DNA of 64,000 bases from Pyrrhosoma nymphula (Eukaryota; Arthropoda; Insecta; Odonata; Coenagrionidae), in NCBI GenBank assembly GCA_963573305.1, contig OY754331.1, positions 93,673,434-93,737,433 of the forward strand. The letters run 5' to 3'. The position numbers and the translations under genes were made by a program. A model generated the notes under the pieces. It was given only the letters and a program-made list of their open reading frames with translations, did not search any database and had not been told where the DNA came from. This document shows positions 12,201 through 23,791 of this stretch, piece after piece. The first letter of the stretch is position 1, and each line of letters starts with the position of its first letter.

Positions 12201-14410
12201 CACTTGCATGCCATCACGAGGCGTAGCATTGCTGGGCATTAGAGGGTGAAAAACATTTATTTCAACATACATATATTTTTTTTTTCTTCGGGAGATATAT
12301 GACCTATATCTCACAAAGATAAAAAATATATATTGAATTATTAAAAGAGGCCATGAAGAAGAATCATATAAACATTTATTTCTCATTACCTCAATGAAGA
12401 GTTGCCTTGGCTTTTTTTAGGAATAAATAATTTTGGTATTTAATATATACTCATGGAGTTTAATCTAAATGGCAATGAACCTGCAATGATCTTGGAATTT
12501 TAAAATAATTAAGTTTTGTGGAAATGAAGTCGGGTTCTCAGTTCACTAAACATAATGTTTCTATATTTTTAATGTTTAATGCATCTAAATTATCATTAAT
12601 AATTTTAGAAAATTAAGTCGTATGTTCCATACTAAATAATAAATTGTGTGCATTTCCACAATTAGTATGTATTAGTATTTTAGTATGTATACTAAATACT
12701 TCCACGAAATTAAGCCTGAAACTATAGAGCACAAGTCTTATGAATTAAAAAAAAAGTTTTACCAATGTTTAGAAGTTGAAAAATATATTCTTTGACAACT
12801 CTGTGGTATACGATTATATTAAAATTAATCACATTCAATGCTGCAAATGCCGCAATTGCTGTTTCCCTTAATATTCTTCGGAGGTGCAGAATATTTTTTT
12901 TGAGATAATCATTAAGAATTAGTCAAATGGCATGTATTCACGCTAGATAATAATTACCAATAGTAAAAACATAATTTTTTAATAAAAAATTGTGGCATTC
13001 AAAGACGTCAACTGTCACGGGAAAAAACTGCTATGCAACCCACATGGAACCTTGTGAATTAGAATGCTTGATAAGGGATTTAGAAATTGTTATTTATACC
13101 ATATGCTTCCTCGTGCAAATTATTATATTTTTACTTGGTATTTACTTAGGAAGGGTGAAAAACATTTTTCTCATAACTTGTATATTTCATTTTCATTATC
13201 TTTTTCACATTTACATTTTGATGCTTCATGAATGCTTCTTGAAATACATCTTTTTTATGAATTTTCCCCACTAATGGTATCCCTTATGCAACTAATATTT
13301 TATGCTAGAATGTCTGAAAATGTTAACAAACTGGACACTTGTTTTTCTTTAATGTGCATTATTTCCCTGCATTACATCTGAATTTCATTAGGAATCAAGT
13401 AATTTTACCCCTGGTGCCAAATGTTGGGCATTCATGACAGAAAATAAATTATATTAAGCCCAGAGTGTCATTTTCACACCCTAAAGATTTTTCTTTGCTT
13501 GAATGTATGACCCTGGCAGAGGAAGAAATGAGTGTGAAAAAAGAAACCCTCAGGCTTGCTCACAGGTACTTAGCTCTCTCTGCTGCGACCCTACTCAGTG
13601 GGACGCCAGAACTTCCCTTGAACAATAGGCAGCTTTGTCCCTCTATTGCTTATTGTTAGTGTGCTCCTGGTACAGGATGGGCAAAGCAGTATTAGTTGTT
13701 TTATCAGTGATATTGTGCAATAAATATTTACTGTTTGTATGCACAAACACATATACTCTGATATATTTTCAATGAATTCTTCTGAGCAGTTACAATTTTA
13801 TAAATAAATATGGTTAAGAGGATATTGTGCAGAAGAATTATGCCCCAGCAATAGCTGCCAATGCACATTTAATAAAATCAATTTCACCACTAATGGAATA
13901 TGTACATATTCCAATTTCCAAACGTAAACGTTTTTTGTAGGAATGCTTCAAGGATGTGGAACATTGTCAGATGTCTGGGTAAAATAATAAATTCAGTTGC
14001 CGTAAAATATATTTATTTGACTTCAATGCTTGAATTTGTGAAAGTTTAACAGTTAAAGTTGATCTTGGAAGGCTTCATTTCGTAGAAGTTAATTATGTTT
14101 GTATTCATGATTAAGTAAAATACTTGGTACTTTTCTACAAAATTTTATTTGTACGATGAGTTTCACCAATTTACGTCTTTGTCTGGTACAGATAATTTGT
14201 TTTACTCGTTAATTGTTGTTGTAGTTACGTGGGAGGAGGAGAAAATTACAAATATTTGGGCAGGGTTGAGAAGGACATGTAGATCATGGGCTGGTAAAAC
14301 AGAACTTTCTCTACCTGACAATGTTGTAAATTGGTGAAACCCTACCAATAATATTTTGTAGAAAAGTACTAACCATTGTATTTAATCATGGATACAAATT
14401 TAACAGTTAA
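12200..14410. other. AT-rich intergenic sequence
   Basis: No coding or repeat motif that I can support. Short open frames (12990-13274, 13465-13659) show no family motif. Confidence 0.4.
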
Positions 14411-15841
14411 AGTCACTTGTTGTGGTACTCCAAGAAGCAGGATGTCAAGCAGAGGTCTGATGTATCCTCACAATCCGGGCAGAATGTTTTTACATCTTTT
14501 CTTTCACCCCTCTAATAGCATACATGACACTGCCTTTGCTTTCTCCTTCCTCCAGCTGTTAGCGTGAGAAAGTTGGGGAAGTGGTTACCAAGGTCCCTAG
14601 CGATTGAAGGACGTGAACCCTGGCTCGATGTGGTTGTAATTAAAGAATCAATTATGTACTTCTATCCGGAAATCATGGAGTCTTCTTTTTCCCACTGTAG
14701 GTACCTACTTATTGTACAGGAAGTACCTAACTATTGAGTAGCTTCAACTGAAATATGTGGATGCCCACCTTCCTGTACCATTCAGTGATTTCAGCTTGCA
14801 CGGGTAGTATGCCATAAGCTGGTCGAATTGGTCCATTCCTCACATAAATTTATTATATTTGGCCATTGTTTCCTTAATATTAGTCATAATACCCCTATGA
14901 TTAGATAGGTAGGTACTTCAACTAATTGGCCACAGAAACAAGGAATTAGCAAAACGTCTCGCCTATATTTCCACTTCAGGATGCTTATACCATCATTATT
15001 CCACTGGCATACAATATCACTTTTCTTCAATTGTGGTGTTGTTACTTCAGAGGGATTATCCTTTCTGTTTAGCCTTAGGGTGCCAGTGCAATGTATTTTG
15101 TTTTCAAAGAGTTCCTGGGTCAGATTGACGCTGTTATAATAATTATGTACATAGATTGATTGGCCAACAACCTTAAAATTTTCTTAAAGCGTATGCATTA
15201 CTTTACCTACGTGTCGCCGACTACCTACTTCCTTTTCTCCCAATCCAGCAAAAATAAAAATCTTACGACCATGCCAGAGGGTTCTGTCAGCATATAATTT
15301 TATTCTATACTTATGGCGTGTACCCTTTATATTTGGCAAAACACATTGCGGCATCTCCACAGAACCATTGATTCGTCCAGAACCAATTTCTTTGTTGTAG
15401 TAACAATGGTTGACATATTCCTATGGAATGTGTCTATCATCATATCTGCGGTCCCCATACTCAGGATTCCTTGCAAAATGCAGTGCTATCTATCCCAAGT
15501 TATGTGGTTAGAAAAATAATTGAGATTGTAGAGCCCATTTTTTCTTCTGTAATCTCCCAACCTTTCTATGTTGAATCTTACCGGTATGAAATAAAAGACC
15601 AAGAAAAGTTTGAAATTCTGGTTTCGTTAAATTCTTCCTGTCGGCAATCCTTGCCCTTGCTCAGGGATTGTTGAATAATAAATTTGCGGCCTCCATATTT
15701 CCCTTTGTGGTAATTGTTCCGAATAAATCACCAGTGAAAATTAAGCCGAAGAAATCTCTTGGGTTATTCCCCGCTGGAGGAAAATTCATCCCGGGGGAAC
15801 CAGTGAGAGGAAAAGGGGTAATTACTGTTGGGGCTGTGAGC

Positions 15842-16536
15842 CAGTGGCGGATACATATGGGGGGCGCGGGGGGTCCGTCGTCATCTGTGGGGAGGAAGGG
15901 TTCCTTCAAAAGTTTCCTTCATGCCCTCTGCTCTGTAGGTCTCGGATGGGAACATTTTCGAAGCCCGGAGCGGAAAGGTTAAGACGCTGCGGTTCTACTT
16001 CCTGCTTATTACGTAAATGTCTATGGAAAAATTACCTGTAAATGAAGAATGCGACGTTTTTTTCTCAATAATTCGTTCTAGAGGCCGCCCGCATTACCGC
16101 CCCCGCCAGTCAGCCCGCACGCTATTCGTTCGTGTCTTTCGTCAGTCGACTCCACGGTCGTATATACTCTCGACTCTGAGTCGAGTTATCGAGTAATTGT
16201 ACTTTCTCATGTAGCACGCGCGCGCGTCCGCGTCATTGTATTTTATACGTTTCTGTCTGGCACATAGATAGCTAACCTACGAGAAAAGTCGCGGCCATTC
16301 TCGTGATCTCGATACGTTATTCTGTCTGGCATTTGTTCGAGAAAATTCGCGAATATTCTATTGTTTGTATTTGTTCACACTCCTTAAAAGTCTGGAAGCG
16401 AACATTCTGGCACCGAATGTTCTCGAAACAACCGATCTACATATATAAGGGTAGTAGAGTCGCTGCCAGGCAGTCAGAAAGCTACAATCGTCGCGATAAC
16501 TTGCCCCCCCTTGAGTTTTTTCTGTATCGGCCACTG
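15842..16536 (+). mobile_element. Non-autonomous hAT-like element (695 bp) with internal heat-shock promoter
   Basis: The element begins CAGTGGCGGATAC and ends GTATCGGCCACTG, an imperfect terminal inverted repeat. It is flanked by a perfect 8-bp duplication, CTGTGAGC (15834-15841 and 16537-16544). CAGNG-type ends plus 8-bp duplications are diagnostic of hAT elements. It encodes no transposase. It interrupts the piggyBac frame, which fits together once it is removed. The right half holds heat-shock elements, a TATA box and an initiator reading rightward. Similar GTGGCGGAT-type sequence occurs near 19200 (inverted) and 21661. Confidence 0.8.
16336..16477 (+). promoter_or_regulatory. Heat-shock-type promoter (HSE array, TATA, Inr)
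   Basis: A perfect five-unit heat-shock element lies at 16336-16358 (TTCnnGAAnnTTCnnGAAnnTTC). A GAAnnTTC lies at 16400-16407 and a three-unit GAAnnTTCnnGAA at 16415-16427. TATATAA is at 16442-16448 and a TCAG initiator at 16474-16477, about 30 bases downstream as expected. The arrangement is that of insect hsp70 promoters. No heat-shock coding sequence follows; the mobile element ends 60 bases later. Confidence 0.65.
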
Positions 16537-16849
16537 CTGTGAGCCAAGTGATGGGTTCACTAACGGTACTTTCGGGGATGAGAAAAAGGGGCGTAGCAAT
16601 ACGTCGTGGGTCTAGAAAGGGTTTCGGAAAGGTTTCTTATAGATACACCACCCTCATCCTCTCCGCAGTCCTCGCTATCCTAGGAGTCGATCGGCTCAGA
16701 ATCACTTTCACTCCAGTCTGACGACTCTCCTTCACTTTCGTCGGAAGATAGATCTTCAATAATTTTATCAATCTGTTCGTCCGGTACATACAGAGGATAG
16801 GTTTTTTCTGCTTTTCCTTTCGAGTTAGTCACCTCCGTCCTATGAAAAA

Positions 16850-18420
16850 AATTAAAAAGTTACCTACTATCCGTCCAGTTTGGTAAACCCACATAATGGT
16901 CATCAATATGTGAAGGGAAAATTCGTCCATATGTCCATTGTAGCAAGCAAAATTCACCCAAATTGGTAGATGGGACAATTTATCCTCTATTATTTCTCAG
17001 AGCTCGCGCGCTCCCAGCAAGCCAGTTAATACACACTGTCCATAAAAATCCGCGCGTCACGCACGCCGAGGGTAAAGGAACCTCGATAAAATTCCTGTAA
17101 AAATAACCTCTATGTTTATAATCTTATGATGTACCGGCAAAAATTCCTTTTTCCTTGGAGAGTATAAGGGAAGCTACTTTATTGCTGACTGCTGGGAGAA
17201 AGCTGAGTTCCTTGCCCCCTCTCCCCCCGTGGTGAAATCTGGGAAGGGGGTCTCTTGCCGAAATTGTAGCCAATAATGCAAAGGAATTGTCCCGACCATT
17301 TTTTGTCATGATAAAGTAGACAAATATCGAACAAAATTTATTTCACACCTAAAATTGTCGCTGACAGAAAAGTCACGCATTCATTCGCGTGAACCAAAGT
17401 TGTGGCCCGCTCAGGTCGGTTTCCTTTCGCACTCCTTTTACTCCTACTCCTGCGACAATTTGCAGCAAACTGGCAAGTGCGTTCAAGGACATGTTAATCT
17501 GCAGCTACAGAAAATCAAGCTCGTATAGAGCTATCGAATGGATAATGGCACGGAAAGGAAACACCTTGGGACACGCATTTTGGCCCGCGCGCCTACTAAG
17601 GAGTTACGTCAAGTAATTAACTAGAAAAAAACACATTGCAATGCACAGCAATGAAGAACGGAAGTACAAAATTTTGTTAAATCTGAGATGATGAGGCGAC
17701 CATTATTTGTTTATTTAAAATGAATGACCATTTCGCGATCCTGTTATTTTTTTTGCATTTTACTTTGTTGGAAGAGCCAAGTTTATAGGTCTAGCCATCC
17801 CCAGTTCTTCTGATGCGAAAGGTGTGTACCTCGTGCGTTTGGGCGTCAAACTACGGTCTCGAACCTCCCCCCACCTCTACCTCCCACTAGAGTCAGTACA
17901 CAACAGATGTTATCTCCCCCACACCTCCCCTTCCACTACAGTCGACCGATTTACGAACCGTGGCCATCTCGCCTTCGACTTAGGGCTATGGGTTGGTTAC
18001 CCTCAACGCGAATGGAAGTGATTTCCCTTCCACCCACCTTGGATTGCCCTCAGCTTTCTGGTCCGTCGCGGAGTCATTTTCTTATCTCGCATCCCCCTGA
18101 CCTAAGCAAAAAAAATCAAAGCGAGGTAACTCTTTTCAACTCTGACTAGGTATGTTCTTTCACCTCGCCTAGTTAATATCTTGTTACAACTTAATGTATT
18201 TCGAGCGACGTTTTTTTCTGGAGGAAAGAGGCAATATTATAATTTATTTTTTTAATGTTAGCAATTGTAAGAAGCATGAATTAAATATAGTAATATATTA
18301 ATGGAGCAAAATCTTTTCTTTAATGGCTGAACTTCTTAGTTATTAACTACATATACTTTTTTAAGGCTTCAACTTGACTTAATTTATCGGTGAAAACGCC
18401 ATTAAAACAGATTTTTTGCA
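16850..18420. other. Intergenic sequence, mixed composition
   Basis: Mixed AT-rich and C-rich (17820-18100) sequence. No gene or element is supported. Short open frames here lack family motifs. Confidence 0.35.
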
Positions 18421-18429
18421 TGATCTATT

Positions 18430-18590
18430 TATAAAAATTACTGCGGTGTCATGGTTTAATTTTTTTTAGATAGTTGTGATAGCGGAAAAATACCGTTACA
18501 TTTCTGACACAGTAAGTCAGAACTAACTACCTTATTTTATTCTACGCATTATAATTTCTCTCTGGAGCGCTCATTCATAAAATGTTTTAT
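18430..18590 (+). repeat. Interspersed repeat copy (ACTGCGGTG...CTCTCTGGAG family)
   Basis: Resembles 46700-46860 on the same strand and 43420-43600 inverted. It shares AAATTACTGCGGTG, a TTTCTGAC block and TCTCTCTGGAG in the same order. No coding capacity; family unknown. Confidence 0.5.
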
Positions 18591-18984
18591 GGAAAGCAAC
18601 TTCTATTTATGGAAAATATGCCAAAAAGTTGTGGAATTGGTGGCTGGAATTATGAACACATTAGAAAGTAAGATCTTTTTCCATAGAATAAAGCTTGATT
18701 CATTGAATCTTATGAGGTACATGAGGATAGTGCCCGTCGAATTTCAACGGGGAGAAGGAAACAATTAAATTACTGCATATGATTAAACTAATCCTGCCAA
18801 AATGACCTGCAGAAAGCATATGCTAACATTACTCGTTTACATACAATTCACTTCTGTCCTCTCCACCCTCTTATTCCCTCCCCTTCCGTGGCTGGTGTCC
18901 TATCAACCCCTGCTACTCGCCTCTGCAGCGGCTCACTGGGTGTAATGATCAGCTAATGATCAGTTGCCATTCAGGTAAGACATT

Positions 18985-19225
18985 AATGTATGGGCGTATG
19001 TACGGGGGAGGGACGAACGGGGCCGGACCCCCCCAGAAGCGACTTTGTTTGGTAAACTGAATACCTATCTTTAAATACGTCGAAATGGACTAGAAAATTT
19101 AGTTTTGCTTTTAATATTTTAAAAAATTTTCTTGGCGAGGCACTACCTTTAGGCTGAGTCCTGTCCCCCGGTACTTCACCTATCAAAAATATTCTAACCC
19201 CCAAAGCCAAATTCTAGATTCGCCA
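18985..19225 (-). repeat. Second GTGGCGGAT-type repeat
   Basis: The minus strand starts AAGTGGCGAATCTAGAATTT followed by a G run. The opposite end has a CCCCCCC run. The layout matches the ends of the element at 15842-16536, but internal sequence differs and no target duplication was found. Confidence 0.35.
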
Positions 19226-19653
19226 CTTGGGCAGTAGCATGTAGATGTAAGTACTGGATAGTATGTAGATGTAGGTATCAGTCATTAACCACGCATGGAA
19301 AGGTTGGGATGAAAAATACTTAACTAAAATATAGCTGTAATACTTTTATAATGGTAATTTAGCATAAGCCGTTAGTGTCTCGGGCAGAAGTTCCCATTTT
19401 AACTTTATGCTGCGGTTTATAAGTATAAGTATAAAATTCTTGTTGTTGAAATAGTGAAATCATTGCAAATTATGGAGTCAAAGCCTCAAATTTTAAACAA
19501 TAAAAAAGTGAGTACGAAAATTGAATGCAATGATTAAAAAGTTAATTTTTTTCAGTCATCCAGTACTAAATATATTAAGCTTATATCATGAGTGAAAGCA
19601 ATTTTAAAAAAGCAAGGAAATAAACCTCTGCTCCGAATGCTGTTCTTTTCTTA

Positions 19654-19924
19654 AGGTGGGTTTAAACTAGCAAGTTTATTTCGCAAGTTACTTGCAGCAA
19701 GCGACATTCGATGTAAATTGCACGTATGAACGCCTCTGCAAGTCCTCATGCAGAACTTTTATGTTTCGGCAATTCGCTTTCGGAAACGTATTGTTGCCAG
19801 TGTAAAGGGCAACCTATCTATCCCTGTACTTACTTATGAACAATTTTTCATCAGAGTAAAATCCCCGCTAGTTAGGTATTTCAGAAGAAACTTGCGGAAG
19901 TAACATGGCAGTGTAAACCCACCT
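19654..19924. mobile_element. Short MITE
   Basis: Ends AGGTGGGTTTAAACT and, inverted, AGGTGGGTTTACACT bound about 271 bp of non-coding sequence. The target duplication is unclear. Confidence 0.55.
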
Positions 19925-20004
19925 CTAAGGAAGCAAACGTTCGTTGAAAAAGGGCCCACAGAGAGGCTATGAAGCCATTCTAATATAGCCCATTTTCCTA
20001 GGTG

Positions 20005-20110
20005 CACGCATGCCAAATTTTGTCCGAATCCGTCAAGGGGTTTGGAAGCCTATACACCGTTCAAACAAACGGATTCTCAGTTTAATAGATGTGGGTTGGA
20101 AAAAATATGG
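20005..20110 (+). repeat. Non-LTR 3'-tail-like repeat
   Basis: GCATGCCAAATTTTGTCCGA, then ATCCGTCAAGGGG, resembles the CATGCCAAATTTCAGCTCAA tail that occurs twice at 38190-38420 and is common at 3' ends of arthropod non-LTR elements. Confidence 0.4.
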
Positions 20111-20279
20111 AACCGAGGCATATGACTCGAGAAGCCCAAAAGGCAGTACTGCGGTCAGCCTAGGGGGTGGCGCGGGAGACTTGAGCGTTGGCATTCAAGG
20201 GCATTCGTACACGCACCGTGAGCTCGTAAACAGTTCGACGCTCGTTCGAATTTAGTCGCGCGACGACCAGGCGAACTGA

Positions 20280-20727
20280 GGGTTGATTTCAGTGCGGATT
20301 GTGGTATTTTCAGTGTAAAGGAATATTGCATATTGCTTTCTAGTTTACGAAGTACTTGAAATTTGCAGTTTACGTATAGGATACTTGTTCAGATATAGCG
20401 TTTGCATAGTGAAGTATTGCATTACGCATTGTGACTAACGATATGTACATGTGAAGAGGCTGCCGTTTATTAATATAAAGTTTTAGGTACTCTAGCTCTG
20501 ATCCTAAACAAAGCTATGTTATGTCAGTGTCATGGTGCTTTCGTGACGAAGTGTCTTGTGTCCTTAGTGTGTTCATGTGATATTAAGTTTGAGCTTTACT
20601 GTTACGAAGGATGTGGTATAGTCTTCCAAGCGATCAGGCGACGTGCAGTGTTACTGGGCTGTTTCTGTGAATTGCTGGTCTGGAGTGGTTGAAGATCGAG
20701 TCGGATGACTCTTTACTTAAATTTCAG
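20280..20727 (+). other. Possible untranslated first exon
   Basis: A TTTCAGTG initiator-like site near 20288 opens about 440 bp of mixed, non-repetitive sequence ending at a strong donor, TTTCAG|GTAAGC, near 20728. No open frame of note. It could be the 5'-UTR exon of a rightward gene, but no downstream exon was found in the window. Low certainty. Confidence 0.25.
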
Positions 20728-23700
20728 GTAAGCATTGCTCCTACTTTGCGATTGGCTCTTTGGAATTCGGAATATAACTTGTTTTATACTGTCCGTTTTT
20801 TATCCTGCCGGTGTCGGCCATGAAAAAGGTGCAGTCGAGAAGGAACTTAAAAATTCCGCGCAGAATGATATTAATTGGTAGGCTTACCATATCTCGTGGT
20901 TTGGCCGGGACAGTCCAGGTTTGCAGGGCCTGTCCCGGTGTCCCGCCTGGATGCCAAATTTGTCCCGGCTGACATTGTAATGTCCTGTGGTGGGATCACA
21001 GTTTTTTCTTTAGCGTTGTCGTTATCGCAATCCAAGACGCAATCCGCTATGGAAGGGCAACACTCCCAGTTAATATCCTAAGAACGCATTCCATCAATTG
21101 AAAAATTACTGATTTGGAGCACACGATAAAATTAGAAGAATGACGATCACGTTTTCGCTCTCGTGAGCGCAATTGAAAAATAACGATAACGCGAGCGCAC
21201 TCGTTACGGAGAACAACACCGTGATCGCACCTCTGGAATGTCTCCGTTTAGGTCCACAGTCCACCGAGAAACACGTATTAATCGAAAACGTCGTATGAAA
21301 TTATATCCTATATCCTCGCAGGTCCCTTACTATATACATAAAACGTGTTTATCACTCGGTTGAGGGAAGAACTCCTGTGATAGAAGCCGAACCGAGAAAA
21401 GTAATTTTTCAGATTAACCCAAGAGACCTAAAAAGTTTCAGCCACTCTACTAGTAACGAGATTCGAACCGGAGTTTGATACTAAATTAAGCTGCAGCAGT
21501 TTCAAGCAATAATTTTATTTTGCACTTGCGATTAAAGAATGAAATAACTTTACATCATTAGCTTAAATTTTATTAAATCGTCCAAATTTAGTCTTATTTA
21601 TTTGTCACTTCGTAACTAGATATGTCCCGGTTTTGGAAAATTAGGATGTGATAACTGTATGTGGCGGATCAATTGGGGGGGGGGAGGAGGATAGTCTCCC
21701 TAAAGACGTCGGACGAGCATAAAAAAGCATACGATTCGAATGTCCCTCTCGTACCAACGAGCATGAACTGTTTTTCATCAACGGGCATTTCGAGTTGGGC
21801 AGCGGAAGACCAGAACCCGACGCGACGGAGATGAGTCGTAGTTGAGGCTTAGTCTATCCCACTTTTGTATTTCCTAAGCCTCTTGCTTCCCCATCGCCTA
21901 AAAAGTAAGGGATATCTGGCGTGAGTCGGTCACTAAGTTTCAAACAGCCTCCCCTGACCCATTAAAAAGTAAGGGCTCAAGACAGGTCCTGAGTACGGGT
22001 CACACCTAAATATTTAACTGACTCTTCATTTTTATAACTTGGTTTGATTATTTGTGCACGTTTCGTTGACAGAGTTATTTTTTTCCAATGGTAGTAGAAT
22101 AGAAATAGTTAATAGTTATCGCACACATTTGATTAAAAGACTATTTTCATCAGCTCGTCAAATACGGAACGAAGATCTGCTCTGTTTCATCATTTGTTGT
22201 TAACTTTAAAAAGCTATAAAATAATCTGGAGGGAGCGTAGCTGTGGTAGTCACCCCACCCCCCGCAGGGTAGGGTCGAGCGAGGGCGAGAGAGAATCTGT
22301 CAGTCCGAGGCCGGGCCCGTCGAAATGAGGGTTAGCGCTCGCGGGGGTTTCGTCATGAGCTCCGAGAGGGTAAATATTTTCTGTCGTCGTTCATGAAAAC
22401 GTACCGTAACTAGGGGACAAGGTAGGAAATGGTACTCAACCAAGACCACAGAGATATCGGTGTTCTTGGTACAGTCCGGATGGTAGCGTGCATGTCTCCT
22501 AGTACGAGGAGCGCAAGTTCATGTCCAGAGTGTCTTTTTTTAAACCCCAAATATATAAACATCAAAATTTAATTTAGTCACGACGTCAGCGATATATTTT
22601 AAAGGTAGTTAACAATTTTATGAAAAAAAAATGTCTTCTTCCATTTTCAAACTAATTCTTAGATAATCTTGGTTTCGCCATGTACCTATACATCATATAA
22701 ATTACAGGTGAATACCAATTCGAGCGGAGAAATTGAGGGATGTTAATGCGAGGTTTAAAAATGTAAACTTAATGCGGGCGTCGTGAATTGCTAGCTGTTA
22801 TATCCTTAAATAAACCTTTGAAGGGATCATAGGTAAGGAAGCATTCGAGAGTCATACACACGACATTTTTCTGGAAAAAAGGCGACCCGTCATGCCGAGA
22901 GAGAGAGGTCCCTTTTTGGACGATGAGACAATCGGGACTGGAGTAGGAACACGTCCAAGGAGAAGAGGGGAACGGAAAGGAGGGGAAGGTACGACAGATC
23001 TTCGCCAATCACATTTATTCTCTTTTATTTGTGCATACATAGTACTAGCTTCATCATTTACATGTCCTCATTAGGAAAGAAATACTTGTGTGGTCGATCT
23101 CGACGCTCCTGGTGCGTCCACCCACGCAGAGGCTCAACTTATTTTTACTAATTCATTTATCCTCCAATAGGTCTCACCATGTGCAGTTGACGCGCACCAA
23201 GGTCCGTCTATCGGACCTTTACGCGCACGACAACATCGCGTACGCTTGAGTGTGAACGTTCCGTGCGTTTCGCGCGCAAACTGTGCGTGGGCGACGCGTG
23301 AAACGCCTGAATGTGAACTCACCTTAGCCCAATTTCTCTTTTTGTGCCCTGGAAGCCTCATGAAGGGTGTGTGGCAGAGGGTGAATTTTCACCATTGATC
23401 GATGAATGATTTAAACATCAGTGATTTCTCTTTCAAGGTTGTAAGCTAGGGTAAATCAGAATGTGCCATCAGCTGTTGGATCGAATGAAATTAAGAATGA
23501 TCATGTAACTATCAATTGCTCCAATACCCACACAGCAAACAAGCGTTCCTGAAACGCTACGAGAACGTTCATTCGGAACCCACAGAATGTTGCGGAATCT
23601 AACACCATGAATGTTCCCAAATGGTTGCAATGTCGCCTGACCCGAACTTAACGCAGACGTTCGCGGAGTTTGCGGAACGAATACTGCTCTGCGCATTCGC

Positions 23701-23748
23701 GTGGCTGGGAATGAGAATACCCTTTGAAAGGTACCCAGAGGCAACTAT

Positions 23749-23791
23749 ATACATTTTATGTAACCGCCCGGGGAGGTTACATAAAATGTAT
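23749..23791. repeat. Perfect palindrome, 17-bp arms
   Basis: ATACATTTTATGTAACC is repeated perfectly inverted after a nine-base GC-rich spacer. It would form a strong cruciform or RNA hairpin. Confidence 0.7.

Larger units (their letters stand above)
14413..16846 (-). pseudogene. Decayed piggyBac transposase, interrupted by a hAT-like insertion
   Basis: Read on the minus strand in order. An acidic N-terminus (LSSDESEGESSDWSESDSEP, about 16800-16690) is followed by SPGMNFPPAGNNPRDFFGLI and TNR-like GNMEAANLLF (15830-15664). Next come LVLDESMVLW with the first catalytic Asp (about 15390), GQSIYVHNYYNSVNLTQELF with the second (about 15150), and GTLRLNRKDNPSEV. It ends with a cysteine-rich zinc ribbon, KTFCPDCEDTSDLCLTSCF, and a stop at 14413-14415. 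These are the blocks of DDE_Tnp_1_7 in correct order. Several stops and frameshifts, loss of sequence around 14600-14830, and the insertion at 15842-16536 inactivate it. Confidence 0.85.

Noticed and set aside
16336..16720. A heat-shock protein gene downstream of the HSE promoter
   Set aside because: The next 200 bases are the end of the MITE and antisense piggyBac sequence; no Hsp coding motif is present.
22080..22140. Last exon of the peroxidase-like gene (minus-strand Cys-Asp-Asn)
   Set aside because: The frame containing TGC-GAT-AAC has stops within a few codons on both sides and no acceptor.
22220..22530. Ribosomal RNA fragment (AGTACGAGGAGCGCAAG resembles the 28S sarcin-ricin region)
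   Set aside because: The similarity ends after a few bases on both sides and the loop sequence does not match.
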